The notes under the pieces are model-generated. The model was not told the origin of the DNA. It made no database searches and was given only the letters and a program-made list of their open reading frames with translations. Below, piece by piece: positions 49,225 to 58,314 of a stretch of 64,000 nt of DNA (position 1 is its first letter; each line of letters begins with the position of its first letter). The stretch spans positions 1 through 64,000 of the forward strand of contig JAFDVO010000006.1 in NCBI GenBank assembly GCA_018268955.1, read 5' to 3'. The position numbers were made by a program, and so were the translations under genes. Source of the stretch: Acidobacteriota bacterium (GTDB lineage: Bacteria; Acidobacteriota; Vicinamibacteria; Vicinamibacterales; CAVVIG01).

Positions 49225-50619
49225 CTAGCGGCCCGCATCCGATGCGACGCGCGCGGCCCACGCTTCGGACTCCTCGATGGCGCGGCGAACAGCGTCGGGC
49301 GCGGTGGACTGCGGTGTCTGCTTCGCGGCGACCGATGCGCCTGGCGTCACGCGCGAGACGACGTCCGCTTCGAACCTGGGGCTGGCGGCACGCCACTCAT
49401 CCAGGCTGAGCGACGCGAACTCGCGCTGCTCCGCAATCAGCTTGCGCACGAGCGCTCCGACGATCTCGTGAGCGCTCCGGAACGGCACGCCCTTGCCCAC
49501 CAGGTAATCGGCAACATCGGTCGCAAGGAGCAATCCTGATGCCGCAGCCTCGGCACGGGCCCGATTGAGCGAGAGGCCATCGATCACGGAACGTACGACC
49601 GCCGTGCAGCCCGCCAGCGTGTCCTCCGCGTCGAACACCACGTGCTTGTCTTCCTGCAGGTCCTTGTTATACCCGCTCGGGATGCCCTTCATCGTGGTCA
49701 GCAGCGCCACGAGATCGCCGACCGCGCGGCCGGTCTTGCCGCGCACCAGTTCGAGCGGATCCGGGTTCTTCTTCTGCGGCATCATGCTGCTGCCGGTGCT
49801 TAGCGCATCGGAGAACTCGAAGAATCGGTGTTCGTCGCCGCACAGGATGATCAGGTCCTCGGCGAGACGGCTCAGGTGGACCATCGTCAGCGAGCAGGCG
49901 AACAGGAAGCTGGCGGCGAAGTCCCGGTCTGACGATGCGTCGATGCTGTTGGCGACCACCCGATCGAATCCGAGATCCGTCGCGATCGACTCGACGTCCA
50001 CGGCGTAGCTGGTGCCGGCGATGGCGCCGGAGCCCAGCGTCAGCGCACCTGCTTCGTGTCGCGCCGTCGACAGCCGCTCGAAATCGCGGCGGAGCGGTGC
50101 GGCGTGCGCCAGCAGGAAATGCGCGACGAGCACGGGTTGGGCGGGCCTGAAGTGCGTGTAGGACGGCATCAGGGCATCGCCCGCCGCCCGAGCCTGGCGG
50201 GTCAGCGCCGCGATGATCGCCGCAACCGCCTCCTGCAGGGCAGGGATCCGTCGGCGCAGGTAGAGCCGCAGATCGAGCGACACCTGCTCGTTGCGTGAAC
50301 GGCCGGTGTGCAGCCGCTTGCCCGTGTCACCGAGCCTCTGGACCAGGAGCCGCTCGACGAACGAATGCACGTCCTCATCGGCCCCATCCACGAATGCAGG
50401 GTTGGCCCGTCCAGCGTCGAGGATCTCCTGCAGCGCGGTGCGGATGGCGGTGCCTTCCGCAGCCGTGATCACGCCCGCGCGCTCGAGACCGCGCGACCAG
50501 GCAATGCTGCCGGTGACGTCGTCCTCGAACAGACGACGATCGAAGCTGAATGACGAACCCCATTCAAAGGCAGCCGCATCAGGCGCCTGATCAAACCGAC
50601 CCGACCAGAGTGTGGACAT
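49225..50619 (-). CDS. argH: Argininosuccinate lyase ArgH
   Basis: Final step of arginine synthesis: argininosuccinate to arginine plus fumarate. It has 464 residues from ATG 50619. Blocks: LWSGRFDQAPDAAAFEW at the N-terminus, HTGRSRNEQVSLDLRLYLR, YTHFRPAQPV, and the signature STGSSMMPQKKNPDPLELVRGK with the catalytic Ser. It overlaps the argG stop by one base (TGATG). A longer frame to 50799 overlaps argG. Confidence 0.95.
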   Translation of the reverse strand: MSTLWSGRFDQAPDAAAFEWGSSFSFDRRLFEDDVTGSIAWSRGLERAGVITAAEGTAIRTALQEILDAGRANPAFVDGADEDVHSFVERLLVQRLGDTGKRLHTGRSRNEQVSLDLRLYLRRRIPALQEAVAAIIAALTRQARAAGDALMPSYTHFRPAQPVLVAHFLLAHAAPLRRDFERLSTARHEAGALTLGSGAIAGTSYAVDVESIATDLGFDRVVANSIDASSDRDFAASFLFACSLTMVHLSRLAEDLIILCGDEHRFFEFSDALSTGSSMMPQKKNPDPLELVRGKTGRAVGDLVALLTTMKGIPSGYNKDLQEDKHVVFDAEDTLAGCTAVVRSVIDGLSLNRARAEAAASGLLLATDVADYLVGKGVPFRSAHEIVGALVRKLIAEQREFASLSLDEWRAASPRFEADVVSRVTPGASVAAKQTPQSTAPDAVRRAIEESEAWAARVASDAGR

Positions 50620-51677
50620 CAGTGTTGTGTAGGAGAAGGAACTGCCCGGAGGCGACGCGACCGAGCGGCCTCCTGCGACAGCTCTGTTGAAACGGTGGTG
50701 TAGGTGCCCTGATGCAGGCGCAAGCGGACGTGCCCGTCGAGCGAGGCCTGGCTGGTGGCGAAGAACGCGTCGAGCCCTTCGCGCACCGGCGTGAACCATC
50801 GCCCCCCTTCGACGAGGCCGACGTAGGCCGCGGAGGTCGCGTTGGCCAGGGCGAGGTCGTCCGGCGCGGTCGCGGCACCGCGCAGCGCGCGATGCGCCTC
50901 GTGCAGCAGCACGGCGGCCGGCGCATCACAGGTGCATCCGGCTCCGGACACCGGCGGGACGCCGTGCGTGGTGGCCAGCGTCGCGAGGCTCGAGACCAGT
51001 TCGAGAAGCGGCAGCGCCACACCGTTCAGCGCCGTCGGTACCCCTCTGGCTATCGCAATGTCGAGGAGCGCTGGATCAGCGGGGCATCCGCCTCTCGCGC
51101 CAGGCTCGAAGGCCGCAATGCTGCGGCCAGCCTCCGCACGTACCGTGCGCCCCCAGATGTTCGTCTCCGCGCGCCCCGACGCAGCGTCCTGTCCGGCCAG
51201 GCCGAAGCGGCGCGCGAATGATGAGAGATCGTCCGCCGTCAGGCTCCACCCTCTCGCCGGCGTGAGCACGTTGACGTGGGGAGCGAGGTCAGCGATCAGG
51301 CGGTCCAGCGGCGAGCCATCGGCGTGACCATGCCCGGTGTGGGCCACGGCATCGGCCTTCTCCATGGCCGCAATCTCCACGAGCGTGTGCGCGATCAGCG
51401 GGCGGCTGAGAGCCAGCCCCATGGGGACGCCGCCGTCGTGCAGCGCATCAGCCCGGAGCGCCGGAATGATGTAGTTGCGTGCGAACTCCTCGCGAGCATC
51501 GATCACGTGCGCGCGATGGGCACCAATCGTAAGCGCGCGATCGCGGACCGATTCGAGGATGCGACCTTGACCGAGGTCGACCGTCACGGTGACCACTTCG
51601 GCCGCATGGTGTTCACGCAGCCAGCGGACGGCAGCCGACCCCTCGATGCTGCCGGCATACGCAAGGACCACGCGCAT
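50619..51677 (-). CDS. argG: Divergent argininosuccinate synthase-like protein
   Basis: 352 residues, shorter than the usual 400 or so. The backbone is recognisable: VDLGQ, FARNYIIPALRADAL, LSRPLIAHTLVEIA and ETNIWGR. Key sites differ: the ATP loop normally YSGGLDTS reads YAGSIEGS; HGxTGKGNDQVRFE reads HTGHGHADGSPLDR; and the region around GRIDMVENRxVGIKSRE is replaced by PPVSGAGCTCDAPA. The gene sits in tight overlap between argR and argH, so it is clearly part of the arginine regulon, but catalytic competence is doubtful. Start and stop overlap the neighbouring genes. Confidence 0.8.
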   Translation of the reverse strand: MRVVLAYAGSIEGSAAVRWLREHHAAEVVTVTVDLGQGRILESVRDRALTIGAHRAHVIDAREEFARNYIIPALRADALHDGGVPMGLALSRPLIAHTLVEIAAMEKADAVAHTGHGHADGSPLDRLIADLAPHVNVLTPARGWSLTADDLSSFARRFGLAGQDAASGRAETNIWGRTVRAEAGRSIAAFEPGARGGCPADPALLDIAIARGVPTALNGVALPLLELVSSLATLATTHGVPPVSGAGCTCDAPAAVLLHEAHRALRGAATAPDDLALANATSAAYVGLVEGGRWFTPVREGLDAFFATSQASLDGHVRLRLHQGTYTTVSTELSQEAARSRRLRAVPSPTQH

Positions 51678-52129
51678 CAGAGGCCCGCGTACTCCTCGAG
51701 CCGCTTCGAGAGCGTCGCCGCCCGACGGCCGTCGCGGGCGATGACGAGAATCGTGTCGTCACCCGCGATGGTGCCGACGGTTTCCGGCAGGCGTGCCCCG
51801 TCGATCGCCAGCGCGAGCGCCTGCGCCTGCCCCGCCCCGGTCCGGATCACGAGCATCTGCTGCACGCGGTCGACCCGCCGCACGAACTCAGCCGCGGCGC
51901 GCGCGAGCGCGTTGTGCGCCGCCTCCGGCACCGCATCGGTCAGGCCAGGCCGCTGATACGCGCCGTCGCCGGCCCGCTTCACGAGACCGAGTTCCTTGAT
52001 GTCGCGCGAGATGGTCGCCTGCGTGGCTTCGAAGCCCTCGCGTTCGAGGCGACGACGCAGCTCTTCCTGGTTGCGCAGTTGCTCGCGGTCGACGAGTTCG
52101 AGGATGGCTTCCTGCCTGCGGGACTTCAT
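51677..52129 (-). CDS. argR: Arginine repressor ArgR
   Basis: Arginine-responsive repressor of 150 residues from ATG 52129. N-terminal winged helix (KSRRQEAILELVDREQLRN, then ATQATISRDIKELGLVK) and C-terminal hexamerisation/arginine-binding domain with GTIAGDDTILVIARDG. It is first in argR-argG-argH and divergent from argC. Candidate operator boxes lie in the shared upstream region. Confidence 0.95.
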   Translation of the reverse strand: MKSRRQEAILELVDREQLRNQEELRRRLEREGFEATQATISRDIKELGLVKRAGDGAYQRPGLTDAVPEAAHNALARAAAEFVRRVDRVQQMLVIRTGAGQAQALALAIDGARLPETVGTIAGDDTILVIARDGRRAATLSKRLEEYAGL

Positions 52130-52171
52130 CAGTGGTGTGTGTCGGTCGATGCCGGCGCCCCTCAGCATACA

Positions 52172-52212
52172 CGCCTTTATGCATACCAGCATGAACTTTA
52201 TGCATCGATTCC
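52172..52212. promoter_or_regulatory. Candidate pair of ARG boxes
   Basis: TTTATGCATAC (52176-52186) and TTTATGCATCG (52197-52207), 21 bp apart, the usual centre-to-centre spacing of paired ARG boxes. A further ATGCATAC covers the argC start. Sits between argR and argC. Confidence 0.6.
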
Positions 52213-52214
52213 CA

Positions 52215-52243
52215 TTGATCGCACCATGGGCGTCCTGTATAAG
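52215..52243 (+). promoter_or_regulatory. argC promoter
   Basis: -35 TTGATC (52215-52220), 17-bp spacer, -10 TATAAG (52238-52243); ATG follows 11 nt later. Flanked by the ARG-box-like motifs. Confidence 0.55.
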
Positions 52244-52254
52244 TATTCTTTCCG

Positions 52255-53292
52255 ATGCATACAACCACCGAGCCCATGTCGAGCACCCCTGCGACCGGTC
52301 CTGCCGGCCGCGTGCGGGTCGCGGTGGCAGGCGCCACCGGCTTCACGGGACAGGAGCTGCTCCGGATTCTCGCGAGGCACCCGCACGTCTCGATCACCGC
52401 TGCGACGTCCTCCGGATCAACGGCGACGCGACGCCTGCCGGCGCTCAACCGCATCTGGAACGGCGTCATCACGCCGCTGGATTCGGACGCCCTGGCGGCA
52501 GAAGCGGACCTCGTGTTTCTCGCGCTGCCCGACACCGCAGCTGCGGAGCTCGCGCCGAAATTCGCGGACGCGGGCGTGCGGGTGATCGATCTGTCGGGCG
52601 CATTTCGGCTGCGGGATGAACGGCTCCGGAAGAAGTGGTATCCGGAGACCCACCGGCTTCCCGAGGGGCTCGTCTACGGGCTGACTGAGTACGCGCGCAC
52701 CGAGGTCCGCAATGCACGGGTCGTCGCGAATCCGGGGTGCTACCCGACGGCCGCCCTGCTGGCCTTGAAGCCGCTCGTGGATGCCGGCGTGCTGGTGCCC
52801 GGTGCTGACGTGATCGTCGACGCGAAGTCGGGCGTCTCCGGCGCCGGGAAGACGCCCAGCGAGCGGACGCACTTCTCGGAGGTGTACGCCAGCCTGGCCG
52901 CGTACGGTGTGCTGAACCACCGGCACGGCGCGGAAATCGAGCAGGGCGTCGGCGGTGAGGTCACGTTCACACCCCACCTGCTGCCGATCGACCGCGGCAT
53001 TCTCGAAACCATCTACGCGCGCGTGGCTCCGGGCACCACCGAGGAGGCCATCGGCAGCATCTACGAAGCGGCGTATCGCGAGGCGACGTTCGTGCGCCTC
53101 GTCGGCCAGGCGCTGCCCGAGATCAAGCACGTGGCGCACACGAACTTCTGCGACCTCGGGTGGCGTGTCAACGCCGCAGGTCGCCTTGTGGTGGTGTCGG
53201 TGATCGACAACTTGCTCAAGGGCGCATCCGGCCAGGCGGTCCAGAACATGAACGTCATGATCGGCGCACCCGAAGAGGCAGGGCTGCTGTGA
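52255..53292 (+). CDS. argC: N-acetyl-gamma-glutamyl-phosphate reductase ArgC
   Basis: Third step of the acetylated arginine pathway. It has 345 residues. Rossmann motif VAVAGATGFTGQELLRIL, VIDLSGAFRLRD, the catalytic Cys in VVANPGCYPTAALLAL, and SGVSGAGKTP. Start ATG 52255 (possibly 52276). First gene of argC-argB-argD-argA-argJ-argF; stop overlaps argB by 4 bp. Confidence 0.95.
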   Translation: MHTTTEPMSSTPATGPAGRVRVAVAGATGFTGQELLRILARHPHVSITAATSSGSTATRRLPALNRIWNGVITPLDSDALAAEADLVFLALPDTAAAELAPKFADAGVRVIDLSGAFRLRDERLRKKWYPETHRLPEGLVYGLTEYARTEVRNARVVANPGCYPTAALLALKPLVDAGVLVPGADVIVDAKSGVSGAGKTPSERTHFSEVYASLAAYGVLNHRHGAEIEQGVGGEVTFTPHLLPIDRGILETIYARVAPGTTEEAIGSIYEAAYREATFVRLVGQALPEIKHVAHTNFCDLGWRVNAAGRLVVVSVIDNLLKGASGQAVQNMNVMIGAPEEAGLL

Positions 53293-54125
53293 GCAGCGTG
53301 CTGGTCTTCAAGTTCGGCGGCGAGCTCATCGAGGACGCCGCACGCCTGCAGACGGTGGTCAGTGCGATGGCCGCCGTGGCATCGCACGGCGTCGCGATGG
53401 CGATCGTGCATGGCGGCGGCAAGGAAATCGACGCCGCCCTGAAGCTCGCCGGGATTGAGAAGAAGCAGGTGGACGGCCTGCGCATCACTGATGACGCCAC
53501 GTTGAATGTCGTCGTCAGCGTGCTTGCGGGTGCCGTGAACACCCGGTTCGTCGCGGCGCTCAACACGGCGGGCGTACGCGCCGTCGGGTTGACGGGCGCC
53601 GACGCAGGATGCGGCCGCAGTGAGGCTGCGCCTCCGCACCACGCGGTCGACGGACGCGTGGTCGACCTCGGCCGCGTGGGCATTCCCACCGACGACGCCG
53701 ATATGTCCGTGGTCACGACGCTGACCGGCGCCGGCTTCGTGCCGGTCATCGCCTGCATCGGCCTCGGCGCGGATGGACGCCTCTTCAACGTGAATGCGGA
53801 CACGTTCGCCGGTCACCTGGCTGCCAGACTCCAGGCACGACGCCTCGTCATCTCCGGCACGACGGCCGGTGTGCTGGATGCTGGCGGTGCCACGATTCCG
53901 GTCGTCGACACGAACGGAGTCGAGCAGTTGATTGGTGGAGGCACCGCGACTGCAGGCATGATCGCGAAGCTTCGTGCCTGCACGGATGCCCTCGCCAGCG
54001 GCGTCGGTGACGTACTGATCGTCGACGGTCGCGATCGCGCTGCCCTCGAATCCGCCGCCGTTGACACATTGCCAGCGCGTGCCACGAAGATCGTGGCGCC
54101 GCCGGTCCCGGCCGGACGCCCCTAG
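53289..54125 (+). CDS. argB: Acetylglutamate kinase ArgB
   Basis: Phosphorylates N-acetylglutamate. It has 278 residues from GTG 53289, overlapping argC by 4 bp. Amino-acid-kinase features: LVFKFGGELIEDA, AIVHGGGKEIDAALK, VNADTFAGHLAARLQA and GGTATAGMIAKLRAC (GGMIPKL-like). VHGGGK replaces the more usual VHGGGP. No N-terminal extension is present, so arginine-sensitive regulation of the hexameric type is not evident. Confidence 0.92.
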   Translation: MSSVLVFKFGGELIEDAARLQTVVSAMAAVASHGVAMAIVHGGGKEIDAALKLAGIEKKQVDGLRITDDATLNVVVSVLAGAVNTRFVAALNTAGVRAVGLTGADAGCGRSEAAPPHHAVDGRVVDLGRVGIPTDDADMSVVTTLTGAGFVPVIACIGLGADGRLFNVNADTFAGHLAARLQARRLVISGTTAGVLDAGGATIPVVDTNGVEQLIGGGTATAGMIAKLRACTDALASGVGDVLIVDGRDRAALESAAVDTLPARATKIVAPPVPAGRP

Positions 54126-54171
54126 CAGACAGACAGGACCCTTCCGCGCACCACGAACAGCAACGAGTGAT

Positions 54172-54220
54172 GTCCGGCACAGGGCCGGACCCCATCCCCG
54201 GTTCCGGCGTGTGACCGGGG
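54172..54220 (+). promoter_or_regulatory. Two hairpins in the argB-argD spacer
   Basis: GTCCGGC/GCCGGAC (54172-54190) and CCCCGGT/ACCGGGG (54196-54220), just before the argD ribosome site. They may act as an RNA processing or attenuation element; no T-run follows. Confidence 0.45.
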
Positions 54221-54236
54221 AATTGGAGAGCCGATC

Positions 54237-55436
54237 ATGACGATGGTGAGTGAGGACATTCAGACGCTGGAAGCCCAGCACGTGCTGCAGACGTACCGGC
54301 GCCAGCCGGTCACCTTCGTGCGTGGCCAGGGCGTGCGTCTGTACGACGTCGACGGTCGGGAGTACATCGACCTGCTGTCGGGCATCGGCGTCGCCGCGCT
54401 CGGCTACGGTCACGAGGGGCTGACGAACGCGATTGCCGACCAGGCACGGACGCTGCTGCACACCTCGAACCTGTTCTACCACCCGCTTCAGGGGCAGCTC
54501 GCGTCGCGACTGACGACGCTGTCCGGGCTCGAGCGCGCGTTCTTCTGCAACAGCGGCACGGAGGCGAACGAAGCGTGCCTCAAGTTCGCGCGGCGCTACT
54601 GGCACACGCTCGGCGAGACCCGCACGGAGATCATCGCGCTGGAGGAGTCGTTCCACGGTCGCACGATGGGGTCGTTGTCGGTGACGTCCGACGAGCACTA
54701 CCGGACGCCGTTCGAGCCGCTCCTGCCCGGGGTCAAGTGGATCAGCGCGACGAAGCCGCAGGCCGTGCTCGAGGCGGTGACGAGCCGCACGGCGGCCATC
54801 ATCCTGGAGCCGATCCAAGGGGAAGGTGGCGTGCGGCCGCTGACGCCGGCGTTCGCCGCGGCGGTCAACGAAGCGTCGCAGAAGACCGGCGCGCTGATCA
54901 TCGCTGACGAGGTGCAGTCCGGCTGCGGACGCACGGGCTATCCGTTCTACTCAGCCGCGATCGGGTTGAAGCCGCACCTGATGGCGCTCGGCAAGGCGCT
55001 TGGCGCCGGGGTGCCGGTCGGCGCGGCGCTCGTGAGCAGTGAAGTCGCCACGAAGATCATGGCCGGCGATCACGGCACCACGTACGGTGGCAACCTGCTC
55101 GCCTGCCGGGCGGCGCTCTGCTTCATCGACGAGCTCGTCGGAGGCGGACTTCTGTCGCACGTGGGCCAGATTGGTGCGCACTTCGACCGACGCCTGAAGG
55201 AACTGCAGGCGAAGCACGCGTGCATCAAGGACGTGCGGGGCGCTGGTGTGATGCGGGGCCTCGAACTGGATCGCGATGCGGCCGCCATCGTCCCCGCCGG
55301 CCTCAAGCACGGCGTCGTGGTCAACCGGACCGCGGAGAACGTCATCCGGCTGTTGCCGCCCTACGTCATCTCGGAAGCCGACCTCGATGAGGGGCTCGCG
55401 CGACTCGATCGGGCGCTGACCGACATCACCGCGTAG
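54237..55436 (+). CDS. argD: Acetylornithine aminotransferase ArgD
   Basis: PLP class III aminotransferase, 399 residues. FFCNSGTEANEACLKFAR, EESFHGRTMGSLS, DEVQSGCGRTGY and the PLP lysine in LMALGKALGAGVPVGA are all visible. GGAGAG lies upstream of ATG 54237. Spaced 110 bp from argB, the largest gap in the operon. Confidence 0.95.
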   Translation: MTMVSEDIQTLEAQHVLQTYRRQPVTFVRGQGVRLYDVDGREYIDLLSGIGVAALGYGHEGLTNAIADQARTLLHTSNLFYHPLQGQLASRLTTLSGLERAFFCNSGTEANEACLKFARRYWHTLGETRTEIIALEESFHGRTMGSLSVTSDEHYRTPFEPLLPGVKWISATKPQAVLEAVTSRTAAIILEPIQGEGGVRPLTPAFAAAVNEASQKTGALIIADEVQSGCGRTGYPFYSAAIGLKPHLMALGKALGAGVPVGAALVSSEVATKIMAGDHGTTYGGNLLACRAALCFIDELVGGGLLSHVGQIGAHFDRRLKELQAKHACIKDVRGAGVMRGLELDRDAAAIVPAGLKHGVVVNRTAENVIRLLPPYVISEADLDEGLARLDRALTDITA

Positions 55437-55466
55437 TCACGTCCGCCAGGAAGTGGAGGCACCGCA

Positions 55467-55994
55467 ATGAACGCCAGGCGCGCCCGCATCTCGCTTCGGA
55501 CCGGCGACCCGTCGGACGCCCGCCGGCTGCACGCGCTCATCACGGCCGCGCAGGCCGACGGGCATCTGCTGCCACGGACGCTCCCGGACATCACGCAGCA
55601 CGCAGCGCGCTTCGTCGTGGCCGTGCGCAACCGGCGCGTGGTCGGCTGCGCCGAGCTGGCACCGCTCAGCGCACAGGTCGCGGAAGTGCGTTCGCTCGTC
55701 GTGGACCGGTCGGCGCGCAGCGTCGGCGTCGGCAGCATGATCGTCGAGGAGCTGCGCGCCCGCGCACGACGTGAAGGGTTCGAGAAGCTGTCCGCCTTCA
55801 CGCACGCGCCCGGCTACTTCGCCCCGATGGGTTTTTCGATCGTGCCCCATCTCTGGGTGACCGAGAAGATCCACACGGACTGCGTGCGCTGCCCGCAGTT
55901 CCGTCAGTGCGGCCAGTATGCGATGGTGCTGCCGCTCGAATCCCTGCACGACGAACACGAGACCGACCACCTGCTGGTCGCGCGACACGCATGA
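55467..55994 (+). CDS. argA: Short GNAT N-acetylglutamate synthase (ArgA-like)
   Basis: 175-residue stand-alone acetyltransferase that should provide N-acetylglutamate. GNAT acetyl-CoA site RSLVVDRSARSVGVGSMIVEELR (split) and the motif APGYFAPMGFSIVPH are like the acetyltransferase part of ArgA. A four-cysteine region near the C-terminus (DCVRCPQFRQCGQYAM) is also seen in short NAGS proteins. GGAGG precedes ATG 55467. With ArgJ next door the cell can both make and recycle acetyl groups. Confidence 0.88.
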   Translation: MNARRARISLRTGDPSDARRLHALITAAQADGHLLPRTLPDITQHAARFVVAVRNRRVVGCAELAPLSAQVAEVRSLVVDRSARSVGVGSMIVEELRARARREGFEKLSAFTHAPGYFAPMGFSIVPHLWVTEKIHTDCVRCPQFRQCGQYAMVLPLESLHDEHETDHLLVARHA

Positions 55995-57217
55995 CGACAC
56001 AGACTGTACGCACGCTCGAAACGTTCCAGGGCGGCGTGGCCTCTCCCAGGGGGTTCACTGCCGCCGGCCAGTACGTGGGCATCAAGGCCCCAGGGCGCGG
56101 CCTCGACCTGGCCCTGATCGTCTCCGATCGGCCGGCGACGGCCGCGGCGATGTTCACGACGAACAAGGCGCAGGCGGCGCCGGTCACGGTATCCAAGGAG
56201 CACCTCGCGCAGTCACGCGGCGTGGCCCGAGCCATCGTCGTGAACAGCGGGTGCGCGAATGCCTGCACCGGCAGCGTCGGACTGCAGGACGCGCATGAGA
56301 TGACAACGCTGACAGCCGGACTGGTCGGCTGCCCGGCGGACCAGGTCCTCGTCGCGTCGACCGGCGTCATCGGCGTCAACCTCAAGATGGACCGCATCCG
56401 TGAGGGGTTGCCCGGAACGTTCGCCTCCCTTGGCGCCGATCAGGGTCCCGCAGCGGCACGGGCCATCATGACGACCGACCCGTTCCCGAAGGAGGCCGCC
56501 GCGCGCCTGGACCTGAACGGCGGCACGATCACCATTGGCGGCACCGCCAAGGGCTCCGGGATGATCGAGCCGATGATGGCCACCATGCTCGGCTTCGTCA
56601 CGACCGACGCCGCGGTGCCGCTGCCGCTGCTCGAGCGTGCCCTCCGCGAGGTCGTGAACGACACGTTCAACGCCATCACGGTCGATGGCGAGTGTTCGAC
56701 GAACGACTGCGTGATGATGCTCGCCAACGGCGCGAGCGGCATCACGATCGACGACAGCTCCTATGACGCGTTCGCCGAGGCGATTCGCGCCGTGTGCCTG
56801 CCGCTGGCGCTGGGCATCGTACGCGGCGGCGAAGGAGCGACCAAGCTCGTGACCGTGAACGTCACGGGTGCGACCGACACCGATGAGGCGCGACGCTGCG
56901 CGAAGGCAATCGCCAACTCTCCGCTCGTGAAGACTGCGATCCACGGCGGCGATCCCAACTGGGGTCGCCTGATAGCCGTCGCCGGACGCGCGGGGGTCGG
57001 CTTCGATCCCGAGCACGCCATCGTGACGATCGGCACGATCGTGCTGTTCAAGGATGGCCGCCCCTACGACGAGGCGGCACCAGAGGCAGCGAAGTACCTG
57101 AAGAACGAGGAACTCACAGTCGGCGTCCATTTGGGGGTTGGTCAGGCCTCCTCCACCGTGTGGACGTGTGACCTGAGTGCCGACTACGTGAAGATCAACG
57201 CGGAGTACCGAACCTAA
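55991..57217 (+). CDS. argJ: Bifunctional glutamate N-acetyltransferase / ornithine acetyltransferase ArgJ
   Basis: Moves the acetyl group from acetylornithine to glutamate. It has 408 residues from ATG 55991 (ATGA overlap with argA). The self-cleavage site with the nucleophilic Thr lies in MATMLGFVTTDAAV; AKGSGMIEPMM, GECSTNDCVMMLANG, and HGGDPNWGRLIAVAGRAG are typical. Four bases separate it from argF. Confidence 0.95.
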   Translation: MTTQTVRTLETFQGGVASPRGFTAAGQYVGIKAPGRGLDLALIVSDRPATAAAMFTTNKAQAAPVTVSKEHLAQSRGVARAIVVNSGCANACTGSVGLQDAHEMTTLTAGLVGCPADQVLVASTGVIGVNLKMDRIREGLPGTFASLGADQGPAAARAIMTTDPFPKEAAARLDLNGGTITIGGTAKGSGMIEPMMATMLGFVTTDAAVPLPLLERALREVVNDTFNAITVDGECSTNDCVMMLANGASGITIDDSSYDAFAEAIRAVCLPLALGIVRGGEGATKLVTVNVTGATDTDEARRCAKAIANSPLVKTAIHGGDPNWGRLIAVAGRAGVGFDPEHAIVTIGTIVLFKDGRPYDEAAPEAAKYLKNEELTVGVHLGVGQASSTVWTCDLSADYVKINAEYRT

Positions 57218-57220
57218 GCC

Positions 57221-58177
57221 ATGAGCACTGCTGCGCCAGCCCGCAAGGACTTCCTCTCCGTCCTCGACTTCGAGACCGCCGACCTCGAGCGCTGCCTCGA
57301 GATCGCAGCTCACGTGAAGGCGGACCGGTCACTCGGCCGACAGGCACCGACCGCCGGCTCGCTCGAGGGGCGCCACGTCGCCATGCTATTCGAGAAGGCA
57401 TCGCTCCGCACACGGTCGACGTTCGAGATTGCCGTCGTGGAACTCGGCGGCAACGTTGTCTCGCTGCAGCCCGATGCCGCGCTCGGCAAGCGCGAACCGG
57501 TGTCGGATGTCGCGCGAAACCTCGAGCGGTGGGTCGACTGCATCGTCATCCGGACTTTCTCGCAGAAGGTCCTCGAGGAGTTCGCGGCCGCGGCCCCGCG
57601 CCTGCGGGTCATAAACGCACTCACCGACGACCAGCATCCGTGCCAGGCACTGGCCGACGTTCTCACCCTTCGTGAGCAGTGGGGTCAGGTGAAGGGACGA
57701 ACCGTGGCGTACGTCGGCGACGGCAACAACGTGGCCGTCTCGCTGGTCCATGCCACGCTGATGCTCGGCATCAACATCCACGTCGTCAGCCCGGATGGCT
57801 ACGCCCTGCCCGACTGGGCGGTGCAGCAGGCGGCCCTGGCCGCGCGCCACGGCGCGCGCCTGCGCCTGTTCACCGACGCGGCAGACGCGGTCGCTGGCGT
57901 CGACGCGGTCTACACGGACACGTGGACCTCGATGGGGCAGGAAGCGGAAGCCGAGCAGCGCCGCCAGATCTTCGCGCCCTTCCAGGTGAACGATGCGTTG
58001 ATGGCGGTGGCCAAGCCTGGTGCGCTCTTCATGCACTGCCTGCCCGCGCACCGGGGCGAGGAGGTCACCGCAGAGGTGTTCGAGTCGGCGACCTCTGTGG
58101 TCTTCGATCAGGCGGAGAACCGGCTGCATGTGCAGAAGGCGCTCCTGTCGATGCTCCTGTCCGGGCAGCATCACTAA
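57221..58177 (+). CDS. argF: Ornithine carbamoyltransferase ArgF
   Basis: Makes citrulline from ornithine and carbamoyl phosphate. It has 318 residues. Carbamoyl-phosphate site KASLRTRSTFE, ornithine-side motif in AYVGDGNNVAVSLVHA and the MHCLPAHRGEEV loop mark a standard OTCase, not the acetylornithine or succinylornithine variants. Last gene of the argC operon. Confidence 0.95.
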   Translation: MSTAAPARKDFLSVLDFETADLERCLEIAAHVKADRSLGRQAPTAGSLEGRHVAMLFEKASLRTRSTFEIAVVELGGNVVSLQPDAALGKREPVSDVARNLERWVDCIVIRTFSQKVLEEFAAAAPRLRVINALTDDQHPCQALADVLTLREQWGQVKGRTVAYVGDGNNVAVSLVHATLMLGINIHVVSPDGYALPDWAVQQAALAARHGARLRLFTDAADAVAGVDAVYTDTWTSMGQEAEAEQRRQIFAPFQVNDALMAVAKPGALFMHCLPAHRGEEVTAEVFESATSVVFDQAENRLHVQKALLSMLLSGQHH

Positions 58178-58298
58178 CGGCTCATCGTGCGCCCTCCCTG
58201 ACCGGCGGGCGCTCAGCTCCAGGCGGGACGAACGGTCGGTGGCCACCGGGCCGGCGACCGAACGTCCCGCTGCCTCGTACCCTCCGCACGCCCTCCGC

Positions 58299-58304
58299 TA
58301 TAAT
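58299..58304 (+). promoter_or_regulatory. -10 box of the acyl-CoA ligase gene
   Basis: TATAAT, 10 nt before ATG 58315; no clear -35. It separates this gene from the arginine operon. Confidence 0.55.
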
Positions 58305-58314
58305 CGCGGCCCTG

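Noticed and set aside
49225..50799. ArgH start at 50799
   Set aside because: It would overlap argG by 180 bp; ATG 50619 matches the ArgH N-terminus and gives the one-base overlap.
50619..51677. ArgG as a pseudogene with a frameshift
   Set aside because: The frame is continuous with coupled ends, and scaffold motifs occur in order; loss of motifs is by substitution, not by a frame break.
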